From NCBI GenBank assembly GCA_022340755.1, contig JAJDNI010000028.1:1-45741 (forward strand): a stretch of 45,741 bases of DNA, written 5' to 3'. Source of the stretch: Gemmatimonadota bacterium (lineage in GTDB: Bacteria > Gemmatimonadota > Gemmatimonadetes > Longimicrobiales > Gaopeijiaceae). The translations under genes were made by a program, and so were the position numbers. The notes under the pieces are model-generated. The model was not told the origin of the DNA, ran no database searches, and saw only the letters and a list, made by a program, of their open reading frames with translations. Shown piece after piece: positions 26,775 through 34,049 of this stretch (position 1 is the stretch's first letter; each line of letters opens with the position of its first letter).

Positions 26775-26974
26775 CGTCGAGCCGCGGACGGTCGGGTAGC
26801 CCGTCCCCGACGTGGCGCTCCCGACGTCGACGCCGGCAAGGGCTGAGCGCGTTTGACACGCTGTTCGGGCGCATCGAAGTTGCACGCTTCACACGCCCTC
26901 CCCGACGGGTGCGGCCCGATGCGTATGTCGGCCGGTCCGTCGCAGCATCGGTCAGCTCACCGTCCCGGCTTGCC

Positions 26975-27142
26975 ATGGAATTCCTGAACTTCCTCCTGAT
27001 CCTGTGGGCCGCCTGGCTCATCTGGCGTCGGCCCGAGCGCGAGCGCCTCGCGTTCCGCCTCCTGGTCATCAGCTGCGTGCTCATGGCCGTCCTGTTCCTC
27101 ATCGGCACGCACGGCTCATTGGTGCCGGGGGTGAACCTCTGA
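26975..27142 (+). CDS. Small two-helix membrane protein coupled to the DsbB-like fusion
   Basis: A 55-residue protein, MEFLNFLLILWAAWLIWRR then a charged turn (PERERLAFR) then VISCVLMAVLFLIG, so two membrane helices with a short cytoplasmic-type basic loop. It contains one cysteine, inside the second helix. Its stop overlaps the next start by one base (TGATG), so the two are translated together and may assemble. An upstream in-frame ATG at 26909 would add 22 residues without hydrophobic or conserved character. There is no recognised family. Confidence 0.6.
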   Translation: MEFLNFLLILWAAWLIWRRPERERLAFRLLVISCVLMAVLFLIGTHGSLVPGVNL

Positions 27143-28647
27143 TGGCCATCTCCGAAGACCGCCTGCGGGCCATCCTGTCGTGGATCGTCATCATTCTGGT
27201 CGGCGGTCCGGTCACGGGCGCCGTCCTGCTCGGCGTCATCCACGGGGACTCGCCGTGCATACTGTGCTGGGCCCAGCGGACGTCCATGGTCCTCATCGCT
27301 CTGGTGGGGCTTTTCGTGATCCGCTACGGCCCCCGGCCCCGGTACCTCGGAATGGTGATCCTCCTGGGTGCCTGGGGCACCTTCATGGCGATCCGCCACT
27401 CCGCGCTCCACCTGGCCCGCGACGTAGGGCAGGGCTTCAGCGCCACCATCTTTGGGGTCCACACCTACGTCTGGTCGTGGGTCATCCACTTCACCGTGCT
27501 CGTGGTGGTCGGCGTGCTGCTCCTCTTCCTGCGCCGGGTCGCACCGGACGGCGGGATCCAGGAGCCCACCCGGGCCGGCCGCTTCGCGACAGGCCTGTTC
27601 ATGGTGGTGGTTGGGGCCAACGCGCTGCAGGCGTTCGTGTCCACCGGCCCGCCCCCGTACATGGGGCAGGGTGATCCCGTCAGGCTCTCGCTGGACCCGA
27701 AGCATTGGGTGTGGGCGATGGAGGAGCTACAGCCGCCACGGATCTCGCTGCGCGGCTCGTGGGACATCCCGGCTCCGGATCCGAGCGCCGTGGACCCGGA
27801 TCCGTCCAAGGGGCCCCTGGTGGATCTGCCGGCTCTCTCCGTCGCACGCTGGGAGACGGTCGACGTCCCTCTGGAGGGCAGGCTGAGCGGCCTGGCCTTC
27901 GATGCCGCGTCCGATCGCTTCCTCGCGATCACGGACGGCTACGGCGTCTACCTCCTGGACGGCACCCTTTCGCACGTGGTGCATCACGTTGTCCTGGATC
28001 GGGGGTTCAGCGTCGACCTCACACCCCTCGCGGGTGCAGCCTTCCTCGGTGGCGACACCCTCGCGGTGCTGTCCACGAACAAGAGCTACGCGCTGCTCAT
28101 GCCGGACCCGGACGCCCAGGAGAGCCGCGAGTGGAGGCACTTCCTGTCCACCGATGGAAGAATGACGGAGTTGAGGCTCAGTCGCTTCCAGACGGTGCGC
28201 GCTCATCAGATGTACGTCCTTTCTCTCGCCTTCGACCCGTCGGCGAGGGAGCTGATCACGGTCAGCGTTCCCAACCCCCGACATCGACAGCTGGTCGTGT
28301 CGCGATTCGCGCGGGAGGACCTGGTGCTCGCGTCGGAGTTCCAGCCGCGACTGGGCGCCGGGCTGGCGCTCCGGGATCCGGATCGGAGGCTGGCGGAATA
28401 CGTGGTCACCGGAGCGGTCGTGGCAGACGGGCGGCTCTACGCGCTGAGTGCGGCGTACTCCACCCTTCTGGTCATCGACCTGGAGACCAAGGCCGTGCAG
28501 GCCGCGTATGCCCTTCCGGGCATCTCGCAACCGGTGGGCCTTGCAGTCCGCGGCGAGGAGCTCCTCGTGGCCCAGCAGGACGGCCGTGTCGGCGTCATCG
28601 AGCGTCCGGCCATGGCGAGCGACGAGGGTTCAGCCGAGAGCTCCTGA
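27142..28647 (+). CDS. DsbB-like membrane domain fused to an exported propeller-like domain
   Basis: A 501-residue fusion. Residues 1-170 form about five membrane helices. Between the first two is DSPCILCWAQR, matching the DsbB quinone-reactive site C-x-x-C-x3-R (Cys39, Cys42, Arg46). DsbB normally has a second cysteine pair in the next periplasmic loop; here these are the only cysteines in the whole protein, and the equivalent loop reads ALHLARDVGQGFSATIFGV. Residues ~200-495 are beta-rich with repeats such as LSGLAFDAASDRFLAITDGYGVYLLDG and VADGRLYALSAAYSTLLVIDLETKAV, suggesting a propeller on the periplasmic side. It may pass electrons from an unknown thiol partner to quinone, or have lost that role. 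It is coupled to the small gene upstream. Confidence 0.7.
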   Translation: MAISEDRLRAILSWIVIILVGGPVTGAVLLGVIHGDSPCILCWAQRTSMVLIALVGLFVIRYGPRPRYLGMVILLGAWGTFMAIRHSALHLARDVGQGFSATIFGVHTYVWSWVIHFTVLVVVGVLLLFLRRVAPDGGIQEPTRAGRFATGLFMVVVGANALQAFVSTGPPPYMGQGDPVRLSLDPKHWVWAMEELQPPRISLRGSWDIPAPDPSAVDPDPSKGPLVDLPALSVARWETVDVPLEGRLSGLAFDAASDRFLAITDGYGVYLLDGTLSHVVHHVVLDRGFSVDLTPLAGAAFLGGDTLAVLSTNKSYALLMPDPDAQESREWRHFLSTDGRMTELRLSRFQTVRAHQMYVLSLAFDPSARELITVSVPNPRHRQLVVSRFAREDLVLASEFQPRLGAGLALRDPDRRLAEYVVTGAVVADGRLYALSAAYSTLLVIDLETKAVQAAYALPGISQPVGLAVRGEELLVAQQDGRVGVIERPAMASDEGSAESS

Positions 28648-28661
28648 GGGGGCGGAACGAG

Positions 28662-28704
28662 CGCCCGGCGCGCGAGGCGATGGAGTCGCTCCGCGAGCCG
28701 GGCG
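28662..28704. repeat. Long imperfect hairpin between convergent genes (first of two)
   Basis: CGCCCGGC (28662-28669) pairs with 28697-28704, then CGCG pairs with CGCG (28671-28674 with 28692-28695), then GGCGA with TCGCT (28676-28680 with 28686-28690), leaving a 5-base loop. This is about 17 base pairs with two mismatches. It lies in the 95-base gap after the DsbB-like fusion gene. Confidence 0.5.
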
Positions 28705-28714
28705 TCTGCGCGAG

Positions 28715-28738
28715 GTCCGGTGTCGAAGGGCACCGGAC
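28715..28738. terminator. Hairpin between convergent genes (second of two)
   Basis: GTCCGGTG (28715-28722) and CACCGGAC (28731-28738) are perfect 8-base arms with an 8-base loop, 4 bases from the yceI stop on the opposite strand. A shared bidirectional terminator is the simplest reading. Confidence 0.5.
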
Positions 28739-28742
28739 GACT

Positions 28743-29306
28743 TCAGTCGGCTGCGACCTCGAGGGCCTGCTCCTTCACCGCCTGAACGGCGAGCTGGATC
28801 TTCACGTCCTGTCCCACCAAGACTCCGCCGGTCTCCAGTCCCTGGTTCCACGTGAGCCCGAAGTCGCGACGGTCGATGGTCGTCTCCGCGCTGAAGCCCG
28901 CGCGCGTGTTGCCCCACGGGTCGGACCCGGTGCCGTCGAATGTCGCGTTCAATACCACCTCGCGTGTGACGCCGTGCAGAGTCAGGTCCCCCACGATCGT
29001 GAAGGCGTTGCCCGGCTCGCTCAAGTCACCTTCGACGCGCCTGCTTCGGAACGTGATGGTGGGGTACTTCTCCACGTCAAAGAAGTCCGCTGACCGCAGA
29101 TGCTGGTCCCGCGCGTCCACCTGGGTGTCGATGCTTCCGGTCTTGATCTCCACCGCCACCGAGGAGCGCTCGGGCGCGTTGGGGCTCAGGACAACCGTGC
29201 CCTCGAAGTCGTCGAACCGACCGCGGACGGTGGTGAACATCATATGCTTCACGGCGAACTCGACCTGCGAGTGGGTGCCGTCGATGGTCCAGGTGTTCGC
29301 GTTCAT
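28743..29306 (-). CDS. YceI-family lipocalin-like protein
   Basis: A 187-residue protein whose start has AAGGA immediately upstream. WTIDGTHSQVEFAVKHMMFTTVRGRF is the YceI N-terminal strand pair, and FFDVEKYPTITFRS, GDLTLHGVTREVVL and RRDFGLTWNQ are further family motifs. YceI proteins form a barrel that binds an isoprenoid-like lipid. Unlike E. coli YceI there is no signal peptide, so this copy is expected in the cytoplasm. A marR gene lies 120 bases upstream in the same direction; the pair MarR-YceI is common, so control by that regulator is likely. The ligand is unknown. Confidence 0.92.
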   Translation of the reverse strand: MNANTWTIDGTHSQVEFAVKHMMFTTVRGRFDDFEGTVVLSPNAPERSSVAVEIKTGSIDTQVDARDQHLRSADFFDVEKYPTITFRSRRVEGDLSEPGNAFTIVGDLTLHGVTREVVLNATFDGTGSDPWGNTRAGFSAETTIDRRDFGLTWNQGLETGGVLVGQDVKIQLAVQAVKEQALEVAAD

Positions 29307-29426
29307 TTCCTTGTGTCTCCCCTCATCTTCTCTACATGACCCACGGGCTTTGGGGGCGGGCCGTCCCCTTATTGTCGTGTCAATTGCTCATTGCTGAGAT
29401 TGTTGTCCAAAAAAAGACCACTCGTA

Positions 29427-29888
29427 TCATTCCGCGCCGACCCTGGCCCCGCCGGCCAACCCTTCGGCGTGGAGCCCCAGAGTCCGCAGGAGCTCGATGG
29501 CTCGGCCCTTCTCTTCATCGTTCAGCCCTCCCAGGGCCGCCACGATCCGGCCGGCGTGCTCCGGGAAGATGCGCGCCATCAAATCTTGGCCGGCCTGCGT
29601 GAGCGCCGCGTATCGAGCGCGCCGATCGGTCGGGCATGCACGCCGTTCTACGAGCCCTCGCGCCTCGAGCCTGTCGATCAGATAGGTGACCCCTCCGCTC
29701 GAGACGAGGATCTTGCGTTTTACTTCGCCGAGGAGGAGGGGCCCCTTGTGGAAGAGTGCCTCCATCACCGCGAACTCACCGGTCGTCACGCCGCATGCTT
29801 CGGTATGCGCGTCCACGTGGTCCGCGACGGCGTTTCGCGCTCGGCTCAACACGATGAAGAGCTTCAACGCCAATTCCTGGTCCGGCAT
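29427..29888 (-). CDS. MarR-family transcriptional regulator
   Basis: A 153-residue winged-helix regulator. ALKLFIVLSRARNAVADHVDAH is the N-terminal dimer helix, VTTGEFAVMEALFHKGPLLLGEVKRKILVSSGGVTYLIDRLEARGLVERR is the DNA-binding domain, and CPTDRRARYAALTQAG is the wing with its characteristic D-x-R. The ATG ending at 29888 has GGAG 6 bases upstream; two earlier in-frame ATGs (29900, 29909) would add 4 or 7 residues. It probably represses its own gene and yceI downstream. There is a single cysteine near residue 32 (TEACGVT) close to the N-terminal helix, a position comparable to redox-sensing OhrR-type regulators, which raises peroxide sensing as a possibility. Confidence 0.9.
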   Translation of the reverse strand: MPDQELALKLFIVLSRARNAVADHVDAHTEACGVTTGEFAVMEALFHKGPLLLGEVKRKILVSSGGVTYLIDRLEARGLVERRACPTDRRARYAALTQAGQDLMARIFPEHAGRIVAALGGLNDEEKGRAIELLRTLGLHAEGLAGGARVGAE

Positions 29889-29910
29889 CGTACGCTCCAT
29901 ATATCTCATA

Positions 29911-29926
29911 ACTGAACAATTTAAGT
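29911..29926. promoter_or_regulatory. Candidate MarR autoregulatory operator
   Basis: Just upstream of marR, an AT-rich 16-base imperfect dyad, ACTTAA-ATTG-TTCAGT read on the minus strand, matches at 5 of 6 arm positions. Size and position fit MarR operators. The sequence contrasts with the GC-rich surroundings. No equally good copy was found before yceI, where an imperfect dyad with CTCA/TGAG arms is present near 29388-29399. Confidence 0.35.
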
Positions 29927-30010
29927 ATCAATCAATGTGCTGAAGATGTCAAGAGGTGGTGCCGTGGTGGTGTCCGGATAAGACGCCGAAGCTCGGGACG
30001 TCGCCGCCGC

Positions 30011-32278
30011 TCAGTGGGTAGGACCGAGCCCGCTGGACAGGGTGAGCGTGAAGGAGCGGGGAGCTCCGGGAAAGCGCTCCTGGACGTCTATGTACTCCTC
30101 CTGGAGGAGATTGGAGATCTTGGCCTGCAGCAACAGGTCGCCGACGGGATATGCGGCGCGGAGACCGACCAGGGTCGTGGAGCCGCGGGGATCGACGGGG
30201 AACTGCAGCACCCGCTCGAGCCGGGAGCGATACTCCAGGTCGACGTTGAAGAGCCCACCGAGGACGGTGAAGGTGGCTGTTCCGGTGTGCCGCGATCGGT
30301 AGGGGAGCGGCTGGTGGAGGTTCAGATCTTCCGGATCCAGATACATGTAGCCCAGGTCCAGATCCAATAGCTGCGCCACCAACGCCAGGCGGACGCTCAG
30401 ATCCACGCCGGTGACCCGGGCGCGGGCGACATTCTGGAACTGGGCGACGAAGAACTGGCCCGGCACGGTGCCCGGCTGGATGAGGCCCTTGAACCGGCTC
30501 TGAAAGAGGGCGCCGTCCAGCCATACGCGACCCATGTCTGCGGTGGCTCCGATCTCTGCGGCCGTCACGGTCTCGGGACGGAGGTCCGGGTTCGGAACCA
30601 CCTGGATCCCGTACTGCGTCGTGGACACGAACTGCTCCACGGGGCTGGGGGCACGAAACGCGTGGCTCACCGACCCCCGCAGACTCAGCGTGGCCGACGG
30701 GCGATAGACGACACCCAGCTTGGGACTGAGCTGCGTGTCGACGTTCCCGGGCGTCACCGAATGGTCGTCGAAACGGGCCCCGACGGACGCCTGGACCTGT
30801 CGATTGACCGTGATCTCGTCCTGGGCGAAGAGCGCGTAGTCCCTCAGGGTGGGGGTTCCCAGGAGGTTGGAGGTCACGGTCGTATAGGTCGCCTCGCCGC
30901 CCAGCGTGAGAGCATGACCCCCGCCCGGGGTCAGCGAGAGCTGCGCCGACGAGCCGGTTCGGGTCGAGCGATGGTAGTCGGTGTTGTCGTGGAAATGGTT
31001 GCGAACCGCGTCGTAGTACACGTAGGGCGAGAAGCGCAGCGACGCGGACGAACGGGTGAGGACGTTAACGGTCGCCCCCACGTTGACCCACCCGATCCGG
31101 TACCAATCTCCCAGCGCGTCGGTGGGTACCTCGAAGCGTTGGTCCGCCGAGCGCCATCCGAAGAACTCACCGATGTCCTTCTGCGCGCCGATGACATAGA
31201 AGGAAGACGGCGCGGCGCCGAACAGCGGAGCCGACAGCTCCGTGCGCAACACCCAGCGTGAATGGCCGCCGTTCTGCGTAAAGCCGTCGTCCGAATCGCG
31301 GCTCCCGAAGAACCTCAGCCCCACTGGGCCGGCCCGCGTCGACTGTTGCACCTCGACACCGTGGTAGGTGAGGACGTGGTCGGCGAAGGTGTACCGGGAC
31401 GGCACGTCGTAGGCGCCGGCGTGGGCTCGGAACGCCGTCCTGGGCTCGCTGGGGATAGGGCTGGTGATCACGTTCACGACGCCGCCGAGAGCGTTGCTCC
31501 CGTACAGCGCCGAGTACGGTCCCTTCACGATCTCCACACGCGCGACGCCGAGAACCGGCAGGGCGTCGAAGTCCATCTCCCCGGTGTCCCCGGTTAGAAG
31601 CGGGTGGCCGTCGAGCATGAGGAGCACGCGGCTGCCTACGCCCCCGGAGAGCCCTGCGGACCCCCGGATATCGACCGTGCCACCCGAGTAGGTGCCACCT
31701 CCGTAGGTGACACCCGAGGCGTAGGGTAACATCTCGCTGAGCTGGGTGACGTCCCGACGCGCGATGTCCTTCTCCGTGAAGACGGACACGCTGGCGGAGG
31801 ACTCACCGGCCTGGCGCGTCCCCCGGCTGGCGGTGACGATGACCCCGGGGAGCGCCACGGGGGTGGCCGCCAAAGCGAAATCGACGGTGTGCGTCTCCCC
31901 GGCGACCACTTCGACGTCCGGATGTGCCTCGGGTGAGAAGCCCATCGCGGTGGCCCGCACCGTATAGCGCCCTGGAGGCAGGCCGGTGATCCGATAGACG
32001 CCGTGGCCGTCCGTGACCGCGGTGAGCACGGTCCCGTCCACGAGGATCGTCGCGCCCGCAAGCGCACTGTCCCCCGACGCCATCACCGTGCCGGCAACGG
32101 TTCCCGTCCGCGCTTGGGCGCCCAGCGGGTGGGCCAGCAGCGAGAACGCCAGGAATGAGACGGCACCGGCGGCGACCCCCCGGGGCCTCGAGCGGTGGAT
32201 CGACGATTCCCGGGTTCCACCGGAGCCGCGCTTGTCTGCGTCGCGCCCTCGCCTGGCCGGCGGCAGCCTGCGTCCCAC
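30011..32278 (-). CDS. TonB-dependent outer-membrane receptor
   Basis: A 755-residue receptor that imports a bound nutrient using TonB energy. After a basic N-terminal extension comes the signal sequence (VSFLAFSLLAHPLGAQA), then a carboxypeptidase-regulatory-like domain (TGTVAGTVMASGDSALAGATI) at about 58-140. The plug follows with GVIVTASRGTR near the TonB-box position, VLLMLDGHPLL and VEIVKGPYSALYGSNALGGVVNVIT, all diagnostic. The remaining ~480 residues are barrel strands. The chain ends SSGLGPTH rather than in an aromatic residue, which is unusual. GTG 32278 is the only usable start in frame. The lipoprotein gene upstream is 10 bases away, so they form one operon. The plug resembles BtuB-like cobalamin and siderophore receptors, but ligand cannot be assigned. 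Confidence 0.92.
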   Translation of the reverse strand: MGRRLPPARRGRDADKRGSGGTRESSIHRSRPRGVAAGAVSFLAFSLLAHPLGAQARTGTVAGTVMASGDSALAGATILVDGTVLTAVTDGHGVYRITGLPPGRYTVRATAMGFSPEAHPDVEVVAGETHTVDFALAATPVALPGVIVTASRGTRQAGESSASVSVFTEKDIARRDVTQLSEMLPYASGVTYGGGTYSGGTVDIRGSAGLSGGVGSRVLLMLDGHPLLTGDTGEMDFDALPVLGVARVEIVKGPYSALYGSNALGGVVNVITSPIPSEPRTAFRAHAGAYDVPSRYTFADHVLTYHGVEVQQSTRAGPVGLRFFGSRDSDDGFTQNGGHSRWVLRTELSAPLFGAAPSSFYVIGAQKDIGEFFGWRSADQRFEVPTDALGDWYRIGWVNVGATVNVLTRSSASLRFSPYVYYDAVRNHFHDNTDYHRSTRTGSSAQLSLTPGGGHALTLGGEATYTTVTSNLLGTPTLRDYALFAQDEITVNRQVQASVGARFDDHSVTPGNVDTQLSPKLGVVYRPSATLSLRGSVSHAFRAPSPVEQFVSTTQYGIQVVPNPDLRPETVTAAEIGATADMGRVWLDGALFQSRFKGLIQPGTVPGQFFVAQFQNVARARVTGVDLSVRLALVAQLLDLDLGYMYLDPEDLNLHQPLPYRSRHTGTATFTVLGGLFNVDLEYRSRLERVLQFPVDPRGSTTLVGLRAAYPVGDLLLQAKISNLLQEEYIDVQERFPGAPRSFTLTLSSGLGPTH

Positions 32279-32288
32279 GCTCGGCTCG

Positions 32289-32705
32289 CTACTGCTTGAG
32301 CCAGATGGTCGTCACATGCTGCCCGGCCGTCGTCACGTCGACCGTGAGCGTGCCGCTAGCCAAGGCGTAGGTGCCCACGGACTGGATGTTCAGCGTCGAG
32401 GACGTCTGGCTCCAGTTCGATCCCGACACGGTGTAGGTCCCGGCATCGGTGATCTGCTGCTCGGCCCCCGGCACGGTGATATTGATGGACAAGGAGTACG
32501 TCGTGTCGCTGAGGACCAACGATCCGTTGGCGAGGGGTGGCTGAAGGGTCGGCTGCCCCTCGAACGTCAAGGACGCTAGAGCATAGGAGCCGACGAGGTC
32601 GGCATTGCCCGCCGGTCCCGTGGAATCGTTGTTCTTGCAGCTCGCGAGTGCGAGGGCGGCCAGGGTCGCGAAGACCGCTGCCGAAGCCACGCGCCATTGC
32701 CTCAT
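32289..32705 (-). CDS. Small lipoprotein preceding the TonB receptor
   Basis: A 138-residue lipoprotein. The ATG ending at 32705 has AGGAGGGG 5 bases upstream, and the signal peptide ends LALASC, a lipobox, followed by KNNDSTGPAG. The mature part is short, Ser/Thr-rich beta strands (LVGSYALASLTFEGQP, YSLSINITVPGAEQQITDAGTY, GTLTVDVTTAGQHVTTIWL), reminiscent of lipocalin-like folds. It contains no cysteine besides the lipid anchor. Being 10 bases ahead of the receptor gene, it may be a surface or periplasmic partner for the same ligand. A start at 32783 would place residues before the signal and is rejected. It is not a recognised family. Confidence 0.72.
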   Translation of the reverse strand: MRQWRVASAAVFATLAALALASCKNNDSTGPAGNADLVGSYALASLTFEGQPTLQPPLANGSLVLSDTTYSLSINITVPGAEQQITDAGTYTVSGSNWSQTSSTLNIQSVGTYALASGTLTVDVTTAGQHVTTIWLKQ

Positions 32706-32843
32706 ATCACCCCTCCTGAATCGGGTCGATTCCACCACGCACCAAGGTAATGTCGGGTCGTGAAGAGCGCATGGCATCCGCATGAGGGCGCCTTCTCGTC
32801 ATGGCCGGCCAATATTCCCCGACGGACTACATGAGGCAACTCT

Positions 32844-32883
32844 CCGGAGGGGACCCGAAGACGCCTTGTCCACTCCCCTCCGG
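32844..32883 (+). promoter_or_regulatory. Perfect 10-base inverted repeat upstream of the GH43 gene
   Basis: CCGGAGGGGA (32844-32853) and TCCCCTCCGG (32874-32883) are perfect complements separated by 20 bases, ending 41 bases before the GH43 start. The arm centres are 30 bases apart, near three helical turns. It could be a two-half-site operator or a leader stem-loop. Confidence 0.45.
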
Positions 32884-32924
32884 CCGTCTACCGTGCGCGA
32901 GATTCAACAGGAGGCATTCACGAC

Positions 32925-33938
32925 GTGACAAGTCCGAAGAACCCGGCGTCACCATCTCGCGCGGCGCAGCGCCTGATGTTCGCCCTCAGCCTGCTCCTGG
33001 TCCCCGGGCAGGGCGTGGGGCAGGCAGGGCGGGCAGGCAACCCGATCTTCCCTGGGTGGTATGCGGATCCGGAGGCGCACGTGTTCGCGCATCGCTACTG
33101 GGTCTATCCCACCACGTCGGCTCCGTACGACGAGCAGACGTACATGGATGCTTTCTCGTCGTCCGATCTGGTGACGTGGACGAAGCATCCGCGCATCCTC
33201 GACCTGGAGGACGTGAGCTGGGCCCGACGAGCGCTATGGGCGCCGTCTGTCGTGGAAAAGGACGGTTGGTACTACCTGTTCTTCTCGGCCAACGACATCC
33301 AGAGTGACGACCAGGTCGGCGGTATCGGCGTAGCGCGGTCGCGCACGCCGGACGGGCCCTTCGAGGACTATCTCGGGAGGCCCCTGATCGACCGCTTCCA
33401 CAACGGTGCCCAGCCCATCGATCCCTTCGTGTTCCAGGACCAGGACGGGACCTGGTACATCACGTACGGTGGGTGGAGGCACTGCAACATCGCCCGGCTG
33501 AAGGACGACTTCACGGGCTTCGTGCCGTTCGACGACGGCACCACGTTCCGGGAGATCACGCCGGACGGCTACGTCGAAGGGTCCTTCATGCTGATGAAGG
33601 ACGGGAAGTACTACTTCATGTGGTCGGAAGGTGGCTGGACCGGGCCCGACTACGCGGTAGCCTACGCCGTCGCCTCCTCACCGACGGGCCCCTTCGAGCG
33701 TGTCGGGAAGATCCTTCAACAAGACCCCGCCGTGGCCACGGGCGCGGGGCACCACTCGGTGCTCCACGCACCAGGGTCGGACAAGTGGTACATCGTCTAC
33801 CACCGCCGACCCCTAGGAGAGACGGATCGGAACCACCGCGTCGTGTGCATCGACGAGCTCCGGTTTTCGCCGGACGGCCGCATCCTGCCCGTCGTCATCA
33901 CGAAGGAAGGCGTGGCGCGGGACTCGATCGGCCGTTGA
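32925..33938 (+). CDS. Secreted GH43-family glycoside hydrolase
   Basis: A 337-residue enzyme of the five-bladed propeller family that cleaves arabinose- or xylose-containing side chains and oligomers. GTG 32925 has AGGAGG about 11 bases upstream; the signal peptide (RLMFALSLLLVPGQGVGQA) sends it to the periplasm or outside. The three catalytic acids are placed as in GH43: Asp48 in WYADPEAHVF, Asp166 in PIDPFVF and Glu218 in VEGSFML. GWRHCNIARL and ATGAGHHSVL are further family signatures, the latter carrying the active-site histidine. Length equals a single catalytic domain, without a carbohydrate-binding module. It is divergent from the lipoprotein-receptor pair; a shared sugar-uptake role is possible but not shown. 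Confidence 0.92.
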   Translation: MTSPKNPASPSRAAQRLMFALSLLLVPGQGVGQAGRAGNPIFPGWYADPEAHVFAHRYWVYPTTSAPYDEQTYMDAFSSSDLVTWTKHPRILDLEDVSWARRALWAPSVVEKDGWYYLFFSANDIQSDDQVGGIGVARSRTPDGPFEDYLGRPLIDRFHNGAQPIDPFVFQDQDGTWYITYGGWRHCNIARLKDDFTGFVPFDDGTTFREITPDGYVEGSFMLMKDGKYYFMWSEGGWTGPDYAVAYAVASSPTGPFERVGKILQQDPAVATGAGHHSVLHAPGSDKWYIVYHRRPLGETDRNHRVVCIDELRFSPDGRILPVVITKEGVARDSIGR

Positions 33939-33965
33939 CATAATACATATAAGTATTACTATAAC
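33935..33965 (+). promoter_or_regulatory. MerR-like promoter for the second efflux operon
   Basis: TTGACA (33935-33940, overlapping the GH43 stop) and TATAAC (33960-33965) are separated by 19 bases, 2 more than optimal. The spacer is almost filled by the dyad TAATAC-ATATAA-GTATTA (33941-33958), with perfect 6-base arms. This geometry is typical of promoters controlled by MerR-family metal or drug sensors. No regulator gene is adjacent. Confidence 0.5.
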
Positions 33966-34049
33966 CGACTCTTTGCCCCTTTCCGGGTGATCGCATCCTG
34001 CAGGTTTCGACGTGGGTGTGGTGTGCTCCGGGCCAAGACATAGGAAAAT

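Noticed and set aside
23648-26839. A minus-strand open frame the same length as the BNR protein (1063 codons)
   Set aside because: The equal length is coincidence; the protein has no domain and mirrors the codon bias of the real BNR gene.
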